A stretch of 64,000 nucleotides of DNA from Datisca glomerata (GCA_003255025.1 QANY01008571.1:310001-374000); one strand, 5' to 3'; positions 45,009 through 58,160 are shown, counted from the first letter of the stretch. The notes: generated from the sequence alone by a model not told the origin. Program-made: numbers and translations.

Positions 45009-45854
45009 GTGTGTGAATCGGTTGGAAGTACCCCACCGATATTAATTAGGAGGCCTTTTGAAGAATTGAGAGAAGAAATACCTAGACAATTACCATCTAT
45101 TGAAAAATCACCGGTGTTAGAACTCAAGCAGTTGCCAACCCACCTTCGGTATGCTTATCTGGGAGAAGCCTCTACTCTTCCTGTCATTATTTATGCTTCA
45201 TTAAATGTTGAATAAGAAGATAAACTTCTAAAGGTGTTGAGAGAGCACAAAACGACCCTGGGGTAGTCAATTTCTGACATAAAGAGGATTAGCCCATCGC
45301 TTTACATGCATAAAATCTTGATGTAGGATAATTATAGACCATCTATGGAACACTAACACTAGTTAAATCTCAATATGAAGAAGGTGGTAAGAGCTGAAAT
45401 ATTGAAGCTTCTTGATGCATGTATTATCTACCTTATTTCTGATAGTGCTTGGGTCAGTCCTGTGCAAGTTGTACCAAAGAAAAGTGGAATTACAGTGGCA
45501 GGTAATGAAAAAAATGAATTAATTCCGATGAGAACAATGACTGGTTGGAGAGTATGGATTGATTATAGGAAGATAAATAAAGCTACGTGAAAATATCACT
45601 TCTCATTGCCATTTATTGATCAAATGCTTGATGGATTGACTGGCCATGCATATTACTGCTTCTTAGATGATTATTCCGACTAAAATAAAATTTCCATAGC
45701 ACTAGAGGATCAAGAGAAGACGACCTTCACATGCCCATCTAGAAATTTTGCATTCAGACGAATGCCATTTGGGTTATGTAACGCACTAGTGACGTTTCAA
45801 ATATGCATGATGACAATTTTTCTGACATGGTGGAGCATTACATTGAGGCATTTA
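45009..45854 (+). pseudogene. Gypsy reverse transcriptase, cut off by a Copia insertion
   Basis: Linker (ELKQLPTHLRYAYLGEASTL), then RT: KKVVRAEILKLLDACIIYLI, SDSAWVSPVQVVPKKSGIT, MTGWRVWIDYRKINKAT, HFSLPFIDQMLDGLTGHAYY and MPFGLCNALVTFQICMMTIF, MVEHYIEAFM. The homology ends in frame at 45854, immediately before the catalytic Y/FMDD block, where a Copia LTR begins. The remainder of this pol is not found on the far side of the Copia block. Confidence 0.9.
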
Positions 45855-47140
45855 TGTTAGAATTGGATCCATAAAGTAGGGTGTAATAATTATTTATGAG
45901 TATTTAGTTATTTCCATAACATTTATGTATTACCGAATTCAGGAAAATTTTTGGATTCAAGAAACCTTAGGGTTTTACCCAATCGATTCCCTAAAAATTA
46001 TTTTTATTTAATTTAGTAATCTTTCAACACATATTAATTAGAATTTATTTTATATATTGTTTTAAAAAACAAATCAGTTGATTAATTTACTTGGTAATTA
46101 TTTATTTAAGTAAAATCTATTCGAAAATTAATTTTAAATTGGAATTTGAATTTTGAAATATGGGACTAGACTTTTGTAAAGAGTTACAAAATTGGTGCGA
46201 CATCCTAAAGGAGAATGAGATAATTACAAACGGCATGAAGACTAGTAATTAATTATTGTAATTTATTTATTATTCTTTTTATGAGTTGTAGAGAGGTTAA
46301 TTTTGAATGAATGATTTATTATTAATCTCTTATCATGATACAACATGTCATATAGAAATGAGGATATATCAATATCAAAATGTCATGTAGCATGTACATG
46401 CATCATTGTAATTTAAATTTATAATGAGTTATAATTTAAATACAATGTGAAATTTATAAAAGTTTAAAATTTTAAACTGTGATTTAAATTTTGTAAAAAT
46501 TTATAATTTTCAAAAGTTGTTTTTTCAAATCTATAAAGTGTTATATTTTTTTTTGAAAATACAAAGAAAAATATATTTTTCTAAAAATTAAATGGGAAGG
46601 CCGTTTACGTTGAAACGTTCCCAAGATCCGCACTGCAAACTTATCGTGGCACGAGAAATGGTTTATAGCCGCCCTAGTGGTCATCTCTTTAATGGGAGAA
46701 ACTTAAGAATCATTTCACTTTGAGTCATCGAGTTACTTAAGAAGCTAATACTTATGAAGGAAGTGGTGAGGCATGATTGTCCCTAGATAGACTATTAGTT
46801 CATAGTAACTTTTAAAGTTGATGCGTTGGTTAAACACTTAGACCAAAGCACATTGGAATATTTCATAGGAGCTAGTCGATGGGGCTAAGGTGACTAAAAC
46901 TATTGGTGATTAATTGAGCTAGATATAGTGACATCTTGAGAAGCGTTAACCAAATGAGAGGAGTCTCGATACGGTAGAAGGTAGCTTAGGCGTTGTCCTT
47001 AGATGAGAGAAGCTATCATTCTTGATCATAAATTAAATGGAATAAATATTTTTTATTGGATTTTAATAATTTAAGTATTTACATCATGCATCATACTTTC
47101 CTAAATGATTGAGTATTTATTTACACCATTTAATTTATTC
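45855..47140 (+). repeat. Copia LTR-like 5' region (family C)
   Basis: It begins TGTTAGAATTGGATCCATAA. Over roughly 110 bases it matches the LTR at 49756 (GTGTAATAAyTATTTATG, GTTATTTC, ACATTTATGTATTAC-GAATT). Beyond that the two diverge, so this is either a longer related LTR with its leader or a mosaic. The right edge is not resolved; no good PBS was seen before the gag start at 47153. Confidence 0.6.
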
Positions 47141-47152
47141 TTTTCAGTAATC

Positions 47153-48180
47153 ATGTCACTATCCCCACTCTCAACTATATTAAATGCAAACAAACTTACT
47201 GGTGAAACTTACGTGGATTGAAAACGTAATCTTGATATCGTGCTGACGATATAAAAGAACAAGTTCGTGCTCACTACCCCTTGTCCCCTTGAGCCTAGCT
47301 GAATCGACTCAAGATGAAAATGATGCTTATGCTTTTTGGCTGCATTCTGATGAGATCGCCATGTCTTGCATCTTGGCAATAATTAGCATTGTGTTGTAAC
47401 AACAGAATCAGAACATGGAAACTGCCACTGATATGATGTTGAACATCACCAAAATGTTCGAGGATCAGGGTCGTCAAGCCAAATAGGCAGTTGTGTGAAA
47501 CTTCATGAACTTCATGATAAAACCTGAAACTTCTTTCAGAGAGTATATGATGTTGATCATTAGTTATCTGAATGAGATGGAGATCATGGGTGCTGGGGTA
47601 GATGGTGAGACTCAAGTTGATATGATCTTTGAGACTCTGCCTGGCACTTTTGAGAACTTCAAACTTAATTATTCGATGAACAAGTTGAGGTACTCACTTT
47701 CTAATCTTATGAAGGAATTACAAGCTACTGAGCTCTTGTTTGTGAAGGGAAAGAGGAAGACTAGAGAGAGAAACTTTACTAAAAATAAGCCTTCCACCTC
47801 TTGCGCCGAAAAGAAACACAAGAGAGGTTCAAAGAAAGCTAAGAATCAAAATTCGAAAGCTACGAAAGGCAAGGACACTACAAAGTGGATAAGTCAAAAG
47901 ACAAGTATCATCGTTGTGAAGCCGCTGGCCATTATGAATGAAAATTCCCAAATTATCTCGAAGAGTTCAAATTCAAAGGTATGGTACTTTTTCCTAGGGG
48001 CTTTTATGTGGCTGACTCTACTTTTTCATAGATTGCAGACTCTGCAGCCACTAACCATATTTGTTGTTTCCTATAAGCGTTCAGGGAAACTAGAAGGCCT
48101 AAAGATGGTGAGTTTAGCTTCCGTTGAGGAAATGGAACACTAGTATCGGCTATATAAGTTGGAACAATTACATTGTCATT
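47153..48180 (+). pseudogene. Copia element C gag and start of protease
   Basis: The ATG at 47153 opens MSLSPLSTILNANKLTGETY-VD, then a stop replaces Trp. The longest piece (47505-48143) reads FMIKPETSFREYMMLIISYL, NEMEIMGAGVDGETQVDMIF, ETLPGTFENFKLNYSMNKLR and a Lys-rich tail. At 48010-48070 the protease region (VADSTFS, IADSAATNHICC) appears with the active-site DSGATNH changed to DSAATNH. Highly similar to the minus-strand gag at 52.3-52.7 kb, so it is the same family. Confidence 0.88.
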
Positions 48181-48374
48181 TGATCATTGTTTTATGGTTT
48201 TATAAGATATTTTATACCACAGTTTCTGTGTTATGGAAATGCCTGACGGAAGTCTCAGATAAGGATCATGATGAACTTGTTTCCTACTCACATGCTATGA
48301 CTGATCCTGAAGCAAACCTTTGATATGACTCCATGAATGTCGAGATACAACTATGTACTCGAACAAAGTCTGGA

Positions 48375-49745
48375 AACTTATAGATCCTTCTGAAAAGGGT
48401 AAAACCCATAGGGTGTAAATGGATTTATAAGAAGAAAAGAGGTTCAGATGAGAATGTAGAGACATTCAAAGCTAGACTTATAGCTAAGGGCTACACCCAA
48501 AAGGAAGGTATTGACTATAAGGATACCTTCTTACTGAATGCCATGCTTAAGTCCATCCGAGTCCTCTAGCCCATTGTTACTGCCCTCGATTAGGAAATTT
48601 GACAGATGAACATCAAGACTGCTTTTCTAAAATGGAAATCTTGAAGAGTACATTTATATGATTCAACCAAATGGATTCATGGGAAAAGGCCAAGAGGTTA
48701 AGGTTTATGAACCGCTAAAATCTATTTATGGACTCAAACAAGCATCACGGTCGTGGAATATAAAATTACAAAACTATCAAGAACTATGATTTTTAATAGT
48801 AGTAGATGAACCCTATGTGTATCAGCTGATACATGAAAGGGAAAGAGGTTTTTCTAGTCTGATGTCAATATTTAGCTTACAAGGCAATTTGATATGAAGG
48901 ATCTTAGAGAAACTGCCTTTGTCTTAGGTACTCAAATATTTTTAGATAGGACGAATAGACAATTGGCACTGTCTCAAGCATCTTATATTGATAAGGTGAT
49001 GAATCATTTTAGTATGCAAGACTCCAAGAAGGGGTATCTTGCCTTTAGGCATTGAGTCAATCTCTCCAAGGAACAATCTCCCCAGACTCCTCAAGAAGAG
49101 GAAGACATGATAAAGATTTGCTATGCTTCAGTCGTAGGAAGTCTAATGTATGCAATGCTTTACAATAGGCCTAATATTTACTATGCTGTGGGTGTGCTGA
49201 GTCGTTTCCAACCTAATTCTAGACTCGAGTATGGAATACTTTCAAGCATATCTTCCAGTATCTTAGGAGAATGAAAAACTACATGCTTGTGTATTTAGTT
49301 ATTGACTTGAATATGATGTGTTACACTTACTCTAATTTCTAACTAGACACATATTCCAGGAGGTCCACTTCATGATCGGTGTTCATCTAAATGGTAGAGT
49401 TGTAGCATGGAGAAGTATCAAGCAATCTTGCATTGATGATATTACCATGGAAGCTAAGTATGTGGCAGCTTGTGAAGCTACAAAGGATGATGTTTGGCTT
49501 AGAAAGTTTCTAAAGACTCTGACAAACCCATGACACTTTTTTGCGATAACAGTGGGGCTGTAGTAAACTTGAAAAAATTGAGGAGCCACAAAAGATCCAA
49601 ACACATAGAGTGTAAGTATCACCTTATCAGAGAGTTTGTTCAACATGAAGATGTTGTAGTACCACACATATCGACGGTCAAGAACCTGTTGATAATCATC
49701 TAGAGGGCATGAGGCTACGAGATTGTACACGCATACTTTAATCCA
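48375..49745 (+). pseudogene. Copia element C RT and RNase H (integrase missing)
   Basis: After only about 200 bases from the protease piece, RT begins: VKPIGCKWIYKKKRGSDENV, ETFKARLIAKGYTQKEGIDY, then MNIKTAFL, KSIYGLKQAS and MKDLRETAFVLGTQIFLDR-type pieces in shifting frames. RNase H pieces at 49370-49690 include AWRSIKQSCIDDITMEAKYV, AACEATKD, TLFCDNSGAVVNLKK and HKRSKHIECKYHLIREFVQ. No integrase fits between protease and RT, so an internal deletion is likely. Confidence 0.85.
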
Positions 49746-49755
49746 AGTGGAAGAT
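49745..49755 (+). other. Polypurine tract of Copia element C
   Basis: AAGTGGAAGAT lies directly before the LTR start TGTTGGATTT at 49756. Confidence 0.85.
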
Positions 49756-50750
49756 TGTTGGATTTATGTCCATAATGTAGAGTGTAATAACTATTTATGC
49801 GTATATAGTTATTTCTCTTACATTTATGTATTACTGAATTTTTTGAATCAATGAAAGTTTTTCTTTAATAAAAGTGTGTTTATAATTTACTTAAGTCCTG
49901 GAACTATTGTCAACGTAAGAAGAGTAAAGACAGAGGGGTCTTCCAGATAAAATCTTCTGAAATAGTTCAGAATGTTATTCATAGTCTAAGGATCGACTCG
50001 ACAATCGAGTCCGATTACGACTATTAGGTTGGACCAAATGATGTCGGTCTTGGGGTATGGGAGTGGGGACTCTAACAATTAACCTAGATATGTTATGGAT
50101 CATGTTGAATAGACTAGTAACAAATTAATTTGGAACAAAGTCATTTAATTAGCTCTAAATCTAATTGTTACACTTTAAGGATATTTTCATGATTACATTA
50201 ATCTTGAGGTGAATATGAAACTTGACTTTATTACTTACGGTCGTTGATACGCTAAAGGAGTAAGTTCAAATTACCAGAAAATAACTCAGTTATTGGGATC
50301 GTGATTCAACTATATTGAAGTTACGTGATTCACATATATGAAATTCATGGCGAGATTGCAACAAATGGAACAATATCACTTTATACTTTATTGATGGGTT
50401 TGTGAATAAACAAACATGGCCTAGTGCTCGATGAAATAAATTACTGAATAAGACATTAGAAATTGTATTAGACAATTCACTGTTATGTCTTTCTTATTTA
50501 CAGTCAATAAAGGAGTTAAGGAAATAATGATTAGAGGGGTAAAATTGTAATTTTATATCCAGATCTTGTTACTGATATTCATGAAGGACAACATATCGTG
50601 CATGATTCGAGAGTTGATTTGGCATTGGACCTATAATTGATTCGTACGATGTCATGATTAAATTAGTTAGGAATTTATGAAGATAAATTCACCGATTATT
50701 TGAATTATATAACTTTTTTCATATGGGTTCATTCGGACTCAGGAGTACCT
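49756..50750 (+). repeat. Copia 3' LTR (family C; right edge approximate)
   Basis: It begins TGTTGGATTTATGTCCATAA. The end is placed where coding homology of the opposed Copia fragment begins (about 50765); no clear CA end with a matching target duplication was found. Confidence 0.65.
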
Positions 50751-50764
50751 TGTAAGGACAGGAC

Positions 50765-52750
50765 ATGTACATTTCCGGTTGTCTCACAACTCTCCCACTA
50801 CGAATGTTTTCTTGTCAATCGTACTATAGAAGATATACCTCTTCGTTCCCATAGGATATCCTACAAACATGCATAGTTCTGAATGATTGGCCAACTTGCC
50901 TGTCTTCGATCTTAGAATATGTGCTGGACAACCTATATTCTAAAATGATGAATGGACGAATATCGCCCATACCATCTTTCATATGGTGTACTAGGCACCG
51001 TCTTTGATGGAACTTGGTTCAAAATATGTGTTGCTGTTAGTAAGGCATATCCCTAGAACGAATCTAGGAGGGATGAGTAACTCATCATGAATCTAACCAT
51101 ATCAATCAGAGTTTGATTCCTTCTATCTGACACGCCATTTTATTGTGGTGTACCAGATGCTATAAGTTGACAAAGAATATCTTCTTCCTTAAAAAATTTC
51201 TCAAACTCTCGTAGCAAGTACTCTCCACCACGATCACATCGTAGTGTTTTGATGTGTTTTTCTAATTGCTTTTCAGCCAAGGCTTTATATTCTTTGAACT
51301 TTTCAAAGGTTTCAGACTTTTGATGCATTAGATAAACATGACCAAAATGTGAGTAGTCGTTAGTGAAGGTTACGACGTATTATTGGCCTCTTCTTGCTTA
51401 GATATTCAATGGTCCACATACATCACTATGTATGAGTTCAAGGCATTGAGTGGCACTTTCACATTTTGATGAAAAGTGTCTCTTGGTCATTTTGCCTTCT
51501 ATACAGGATTCACATGTGGGTAGTGAACCCACACTTCATGATTGCAAAGGACCATCCTTCACAAGTCTTTTAATCCTACCTTGGCTAATATGTCTAAGGC
51601 GTAAGTGCCACAGATAGGTTAGAACGGCTGAATCATTGTTCAACCTTTTACTATCCCAATGTGAATCAATACTCACTTCAGTGTCACAAATTATAGGTAC
51701 TATATGTTTTACATGATATAATTTATTAATCATTCGTGCAATAGTAATTAAGCATTCATTTATAAAAATATCAATATATTTATCAATGAGTTTTAGATCA
51801 GATCATTGCTTAATTAATGCACTAATAGAAATCAAACTCATTCCCCCAACAGAAGCTGAACTCGTCCCTATCTAGCCTTCTGATTTCCCTGAACCCCTAC
51901 AGGGAGCAACAGATGTGGCTAGTAGCTGCAGAGTCTACAATTTAAGAAAAATTAGAGTCAGCTACATAACATGCCTCAGTAACCATTACCATACGTTTAG
52001 ATCCCAACCCTTTGAGATACTTTGGGGAGTTGTATTTCCAAGGACCAGCAGCTCCATAGTGATGATACTTGTCTTTTGACTTGTGTACTCTCGTGGTGCT
52101 CTTGCCTTGGGTACTCTCGGCTTCTTCTTCTTCACTTTCCTTGGACCCATTCTTTGTTTTTTCTTAGAGCTAGAGGTAGAAGGCCTACTTTCAGTAAAGT
52201 TAGCCTCTCAGATTTCCTATTGCTTTCAAAAATAGGGTCTCAGCAGCTTGCAGTTCTTTCATGAGCTCAGGAAGTGAGTAGTTCAGCTTATTCATCTAGT
52301 ATTTAAGCTTGAAAATCTCGAAGGTACTAGGCAATGTCTCTAGGATCATATCCATTTGAGTCTCGCCATCGACCTCAGCAATCATGATCTCCATCTCGTT
52401 CAGATAATTTATGATCAACATCATATATTATTTGACAGGAGTTTCAGGTTCCATCCTGCAGTTCATGAAGTTACGCACATCTGTCTGTCTGGCTTGACGA
52501 CCTTGATCCCTGAACATTTCGATGATGTTTAACATCATATCAGTGGTCGTCTTAAAATTCTGATATTGTTGTTGCAATAGAGTGCTCATAGATGCCAAGA
52601 TGTAACATCTGATGATCTCATCATTACGCAGCCAGGAAGCATAAGCATCATTTTCCTCTTGAGTTCATTCAACCATAGAGTCAAGAGGACAAGGGGTTAT
52701 GAGCATGAACTTGTGCTTTTCTACCGTCAACACGATATCTGGTCATTCAT
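50765..52750 (-). pseudogene. Opposed Copia fragment, family C (gag, protease, integrase; RT missing)
   Basis: Read leftwards from about 52750: gag NFMNCRMEPETPVK, YMMLIINYLNEMEIMIAEVD, GETQMDMILETLPSTFEIFK and NYSLPELMKELQAAETLF (52260-52500); protease-like VDSAATSHICCSL (about 51900). GAG-pre-integrase follows at 51536-51733: YLWHLRLRHISQGRIKRLVK, DGPL. The integrase core at 51140-51328 reads KTLRCDRGGEYLLREFEKFF, LCQLIASGTPQ, then KTGKLANHSELCMFVGYPMG (50850-50930). Homology ends at about 50765 before RT. It carries the domains that the plus-strand neighbour lacks. Confidence 0.88.
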
Positions 52751-53227
52751 TTGGATAGCAAAAATTTATTATTATATCAATTTTATAGTCAACTAAAAAA
52801 AGTAGCATAAGAAATTGTATCGATGGGCAGTGCAGTAATATTTTGCATTGAGTAAAAAGTAAGTTTCAACTCTTTTGCAAAAAATTCATTTAACTTTTTA
52901 GATAGAATCACAATTTTCCAGGTTCTTTTAACGATAACCTATTAATTAAGACTCTATGCACTCCACATTGGCATAGACGAAAAATCAAAAAAGGAAATGT
53001 TGTTAACTTTGATGGCTCCTCCTCTTAGCAGGGAGATATTCAGTGTATCTAGGAGACTGTAAGTTTTGGGTCAAAGTGTTGTGATCTTAATAAAAGAAAG
53101 AACAAGGAAATTTGTTTACTAGTAGGATGGATAAACCTCTTAGGTCTCCATAGCTCAAGTTAGGCTACATGAGTACATAACTAAGTGAATGTCAACTTCT
53201 TTACACTAAAGGAGGTTTCTTCTTTGC
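52751..53227. other. Junction between Copia fragment and LINE, no gene seen
   Basis: AT-rich to about 52980; from about 53000 probably the 5'UTR of the following LINE. Confidence 0.45.
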
Positions 53228-54800
53228 ATGGTCACCATGAACGACGTTCCCAAGCTTGAACAATTTGTAATGGTGAAAAGAGGTATGGGAAGAACTCCAA
53301 AGCAAATGGCAGCTTTTCTTGACACAATGGACAATACGCCTTATCAGCCAAAAGCTTCCTTAGAGCCCCAAAAGGACATTGTCCTTCCCCTTGTTTCCCT
53401 CTCTAATGAAAACCCTACTGACAATAGTAGCCCAAATGAGCAAAGGGTTGAGTGTAACCTCTTTCATCATCTATAACTTTTGGAAAACCTTGAGGCCTAT
53501 GATGAAAAGCCTATTGATGAAAATGTGGTCTACAAGGCTTTATCAGAAGAAGCATCCCCTCACCATTCCTCACCAACCCTAGGTACACCTGCCATATTAG
53601 TCACCAATGCACACCTTCACATTTCCCGGCCACATTCCCCAATTCGAGNNNNNNNNNNNNNNNNNNNNNNNNNNNNNNCCCCCCCCCCCCCCACATTGCC
53701 ACCCTCCACCTTCCCCAACCCAATCACCGCATCATCCTCCCAATATCCAGGAAGCTCCCCAGCTTTCACGGGTGGACATGGTGAGTAAAAACATTCATAA
53801 AAAACCCTTAAGAAATGAGGAGAATCATAAGTTTAAAATACAAAACTCTATCGTTGAAGAAGGTATCAAATTTCGGAACTCTACTCTTGTTGGATCTTTG
53901 TAGACTGAAACCTTTAACCTATATGGTTAAGTAAGATGCTCTAAGATTATAGGAAATAGAGGCTTGTAGAGGTATCTGAATCAGAGTTTAGGTTCTTCTT
54001 ATTCTTCCATTTTATTGACATGAATGAAAATAACAATGTACTCAAAGGAGGCCCTTAGGACCTTTTAGAAAGACCCATAATACTCAAGGCATGGACTCTA
54101 GGTGTGAAGCTACTCAAGGAAGTAATGAACCAAGTCCGCATTTTGGTCAAGCTATGGAATGTGCCTACAGTCTTATAGACCCCATGTTGGCTCAATAGTA
54201 TAGCGAGCACCTTTGGAAAGCCCATTTTTGTTGATGTCAAAACAACCTGTTATGCATAACTTATCTTTATAAGTGTGTGTGTAGAAATTGATGTATTCTC
54301 TGATCTCGCCACTAAGATTGAGTTTGATCCAAAGGATTATGAACTAGACAATTTTCAAATGGTATTGGAGTACAAAGGTATTCCTAAAAGATTCAAGCTA
54401 TGTAGAGTATTTGGAAATGATTGTGCCATCGTAAAGGTGTCAAAACCTAAAGCTGAAAACCCTAAGGAAACAAAGCAGAATAGGGAATGGATTAAGAAGA
54501 AAGACCCTAAAGTTACTCCTAGCATTTCTTCTTAGTGTGAGCCTATAACCACATATGAGGCACTAGAATGGCTACCTGAAAATCTTGAGGATGAAGAGAC
54601 ATTACAATATAATAGATTTAGAGTTAAACCTTGAGAAGAGTACTAAGCATGATGATTATCCTATTTGGTCATCTCCTCCCATTCCTACACAACAAGAAGA
54701 ATGGATTGCGGTCCATAGGAAAAAGAAGATTGTCTCTCCCTCTACCACTCAACCTCTAAAGTATCTCCAAGCTCTGATTTGGAAGCAGTTAAGGATGTGA
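53228..54800 (+). pseudogene. LINE ORF1 (second LINE), with an assembly gap
   Basis: The ATG at 53228 starts MVTMNDVPKLEQFVMVKRGM. After a Pro-rich section interrupted by 30 N, the DUF4283 region appears across frames at about 54090-54250 (ILKAWTLGVKLLKEV; KLWNVPTV; ASTFGKPIFVDV). It is followed by CVEIDVFSDLATKIEFDPKD, LEYKGIPKRFKLCRVFGND (54275-54420) with the C-R-V-F-G zinc-knuckle start. Stops are frequent. It is inactive. Confidence 0.82.
53649..53692. other. Assembly gap (30 N) followed by poly-C
   Basis: N from 53649 to 53678, then 14 consecutive C. The CCCC/CCACC context suggests a local sequencing failure in a low-complexity Pro-codon tract. Confidence 0.95.
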
Positions 54801-54959
54801 CAACTGAGCAACGTAATGACCAAATACATTAGCAAGGGCTCTCCTTCATGAGGAAAAGTGAGCCCCAAATAGAAACAAAGTCAAAGGCAATCAACAACTA
54901 AACTTGAAGCATCTAGTGCTCATAAGGTGATAGGCTACCTTCTTATCAAATAATACATT

Positions 54960-57900
54960 TCCAATATAGTTGTTTAGAATATTAAGGGCCTGAATAAAGT
55001 TGAAAAAACATAGAGAAGCTGTCGAATTATATACAGAATTTTATCTATATTTTTATGGTCTTGTGGTGACTAAGTTAAAGGAGCTCAGATAGATAGAGTA
55101 GCTCATTTTATATATTCTCAATGAATAGTAAAGTAGATTTAGTTAATCATGAAAGTTGTAGTTCATAAATGACGCAACATGGAATTCTTTTATACTATAG
55201 TATATGCTGCTAACAATCATAAGGAAAGGAGAAACCTATGAAAGTCGTTCATTGGTCTCAAACACTATGTTGGGCCAACTTCCTTGGGTGATATTGGGAG
55301 CTTTCAATGAAATTAGGCATTAGAAAAAAGTAAGGTGACTCCCCCTCTTAGGCAGGTGAAATGATTGAGTTTAAAGATTATATCAGCAAATTGAAGGTCA
55401 TAATCTGCAATTCAATGGCGTCAAGTTGACATGGTGGAATCACCAAGAAAGTGAGGCTAGTGTTATGACTAAGATTGATAGAATTATAGGCCTATTTTGC
55501 TAACCCTAGATATCAATGGCCTAGTTGTTGTGAGGTCCCTATCTAACACTCTAAAACCTCTTCCCTACTTCAAATTCTTCAATTCAGAAGATGATATAGA
55601 AGGGTTCTTTGAGGTTGTTTAGCAAGCTTAGGTAATCAATGTGCAAGGAACAACTATGTATAGGTTTATCAAAAAGCTTGATGCATCTAAGAGGGCATCA
55701 AAACACTTTAACAATCAGAACTGCAGTAACATCTCCCAAAGGGTGAAGGATGCAAATGCCAATATTATAAGCCTTGGATGAAGACCCAGCCAACCATCAC
55801 AAGCAATGAAAATCTTGTATGTACTTTAAGAAACTTATGGAGCTTAAAGTGGCACAGGAAAAATGCTTAAGGCATAAATCCTGGATTCAGTGGCTCAATC
55901 TTGGTGATAACAATAAAACCTACTTGTGTCGAGTTGTCAAGAAAAACAAAGCCATATCCAGAATCCTACAACTCATTGATTCACATAGCAATGTTATAGA
56001 TAATACATATGACATCCATAATCCTATTGTGGATTTCTACAAAGAGCTATTGGGAACCCAAACACTTATTTTCTCCCTGAATTTGGGGATAGTCTTTCAG
56101 GTCCTACCAAACAATCTTTCCTAGGATCAATGAGATTGACTTACAAGCCCATTCATATAGCAGGATGTCAAGGACACCATGTGGTCTTTCCATGACTCTA
56201 AAACCTTAGGGCCTGATGGTTTTTCTTCTAATTTCGTCAAGAATTATTGGCATATAATAGGTCAACATGTTAGCAATGTTTTGTTGGAATTCTTCAACAA
56301 TGGACTGCTACTTAAGTAACTCAATGCCGCTTCCATATAACTTGTCCCTAAGGTACTAGCTCCCATTAGCATCACTGAATTCAGACCCATAACATGTTGT
56401 AACCTTGTATACAAGTGTATTACTAAAAATATTATAGGTAAGTTAAAGGCTTCTCTTCCCAGCCTCATTAGCATTAACCAGATAACTTTTGTTCTAGGTA
56501 GAAGGATTGCTCATAATATCCTTCTTATTTTGGAATAAGTAGAGGATAGCATAGGGAATCACAATCCCCTAGGTGTGCCATCAAGGTGGACCTATAAAAG
56601 GCCTATGATAACAAAATATTTTATTTCATTGATCAAGTGCTTCAAGCTATAAATATGCCATCAACCTTTGCCAATTGAATCATGGAATATGTCTCATCTC
56701 CTTCATACTTAATCAACATAAACAAGGGTATGAGAGGCTTCTTTAAGGAAGGTAAATGTCAACGACAAAGAGATATTCTCTCCTCATACCTAATTGTTCT
56801 ATCTATGAAAGTTTTAACTGGAATTTTAAGGAAAGGGGCATCACTTTCCCAATCTCAATATCATTGGAGTGTAAAAGGACGTCCTTAGTTAACATCTACT
56901 TTATAGATGGTTTGTTCATTTTCTTCAGGGGAAGCGAATTCAATCAGAGTGGTTATGGATAGCCTTAATATTTTCCAAAACCTTATCTAGACTCATGCCT
57001 AACTCATCCAAGAGTAGTGTTTTCTTTTCATGGGTAGGGGCTGACAAAACTCATATCGTAGCCATCACTGGGTTTAACATTTGCAAGCTCCCTGTCACAT
57101 ACCATGGTGTGCCATTGATTTTTACCAAACCGAGTACAAAAGATTGTGATACCCTAGTTGAGAGACTTATTCAGAGAACAAAACAGTCGGAGAATAGATT
57201 CTTGTCTTATGCAAGTAGACTGGGACTCATGAATCTTATCCTTATAGTAATACAGTCCCAAATGTTCATTCCACCTAACAGTGTCATGAAGAAAATTTCA
57301 TCAATGGAAAGGAACTTCCTTTGGCAAGGAAAAGTTGAGTTACACCAAGGAGCTAAGGTTTTCTAAGTTGCACCAGGGAGCTAAATGACCTGATCATCTA
57401 GAGCAGGGCAACCATCTCTAGGCACTTCTGGAGGTTGACTTCCAGGACCAGAGATTTAATTGTGGATTGCCTGGTTCCACGCTAACATAATTATGGGTCA
57501 CTCTACAGTCAAGCTGTCAAAGGACTTAACATGGTCTTGGAGGAAAATCCATAACTTGATATCCATAGTGAGTGATAGGAGGGTAATTGGCACTAGCCTA
57601 ATCGAGGCATAGCTAGCAAACTAGCTCCACATAAGATTAGTTTACACATTCCCCCACCTAACCCAGGCCATGATGACACCTGAAAGTGGATGCCCGTCCT
57701 TCTCAGTAAGGAGCATCTACTCAGCACTTCTTCCTCCCACACAACCATTCATGTGGCATAAATTGGTTAGGTTCCCTGGAATTCCCCAAGTTCTCATTCA
57801 TGACTTGGTTAGCCTGCAAAAATAAGTTGTTTACCAGAGACAAAATTGTTAAATGGAATAATGATGCATCTCAAACTTGTGTATTCTGCACTAATTCATC

Positions 57901-58160
57901 GTACGGAATTCGTTGAGCATCTCTTTAGTGCATGTCTAGTGACTAGAGCTCTCCTTGACTCAACCATTTTGAAATGTGATGAGAAGTGTCCTAATCAGAT
58001 GTGGTAGGGGTCCTTTATTGGTTTTTGAGGAAATATGGTTCTTAAACCTTGAAGTCAGGGATCATAACCTATCTTTTATTACTTTTATATATGTAATCTG
58101 GCTTGAAAGAAACATAAGGATTTTTCTAAACAAACTTACTAGTTCCCCATCATCCTAATG
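54960..58160 (+). pseudogene. LINE ORF2 (second LINE), decayed
   Basis: Endonuclease begins near 54980 (IKGLNKVEKHREAVE-like) and runs in broken frames to about 55560. RT: KCLRHKSWIQWLNLGDNNKT (55870), DTMWSFHDSKTLGPDGFSSN (56170), EFRPITCCNLVYKCITKNII (56380), then LPVTYHGVPLIFTKPSTKDC and NRFLSYASRLGLMNLILIVI (57090-57250). The zf-RVT region spans about 57690-57960 (FSVRSIYSALLPP, MWHKLVRFPGIPQ). The end reads VIWLERNIRIFLNKL (58100-58145). Many stops. The domain order is complete, apart from an obvious RNase H. A 3' end with A-tail is not evident. Confidence 0.87.
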
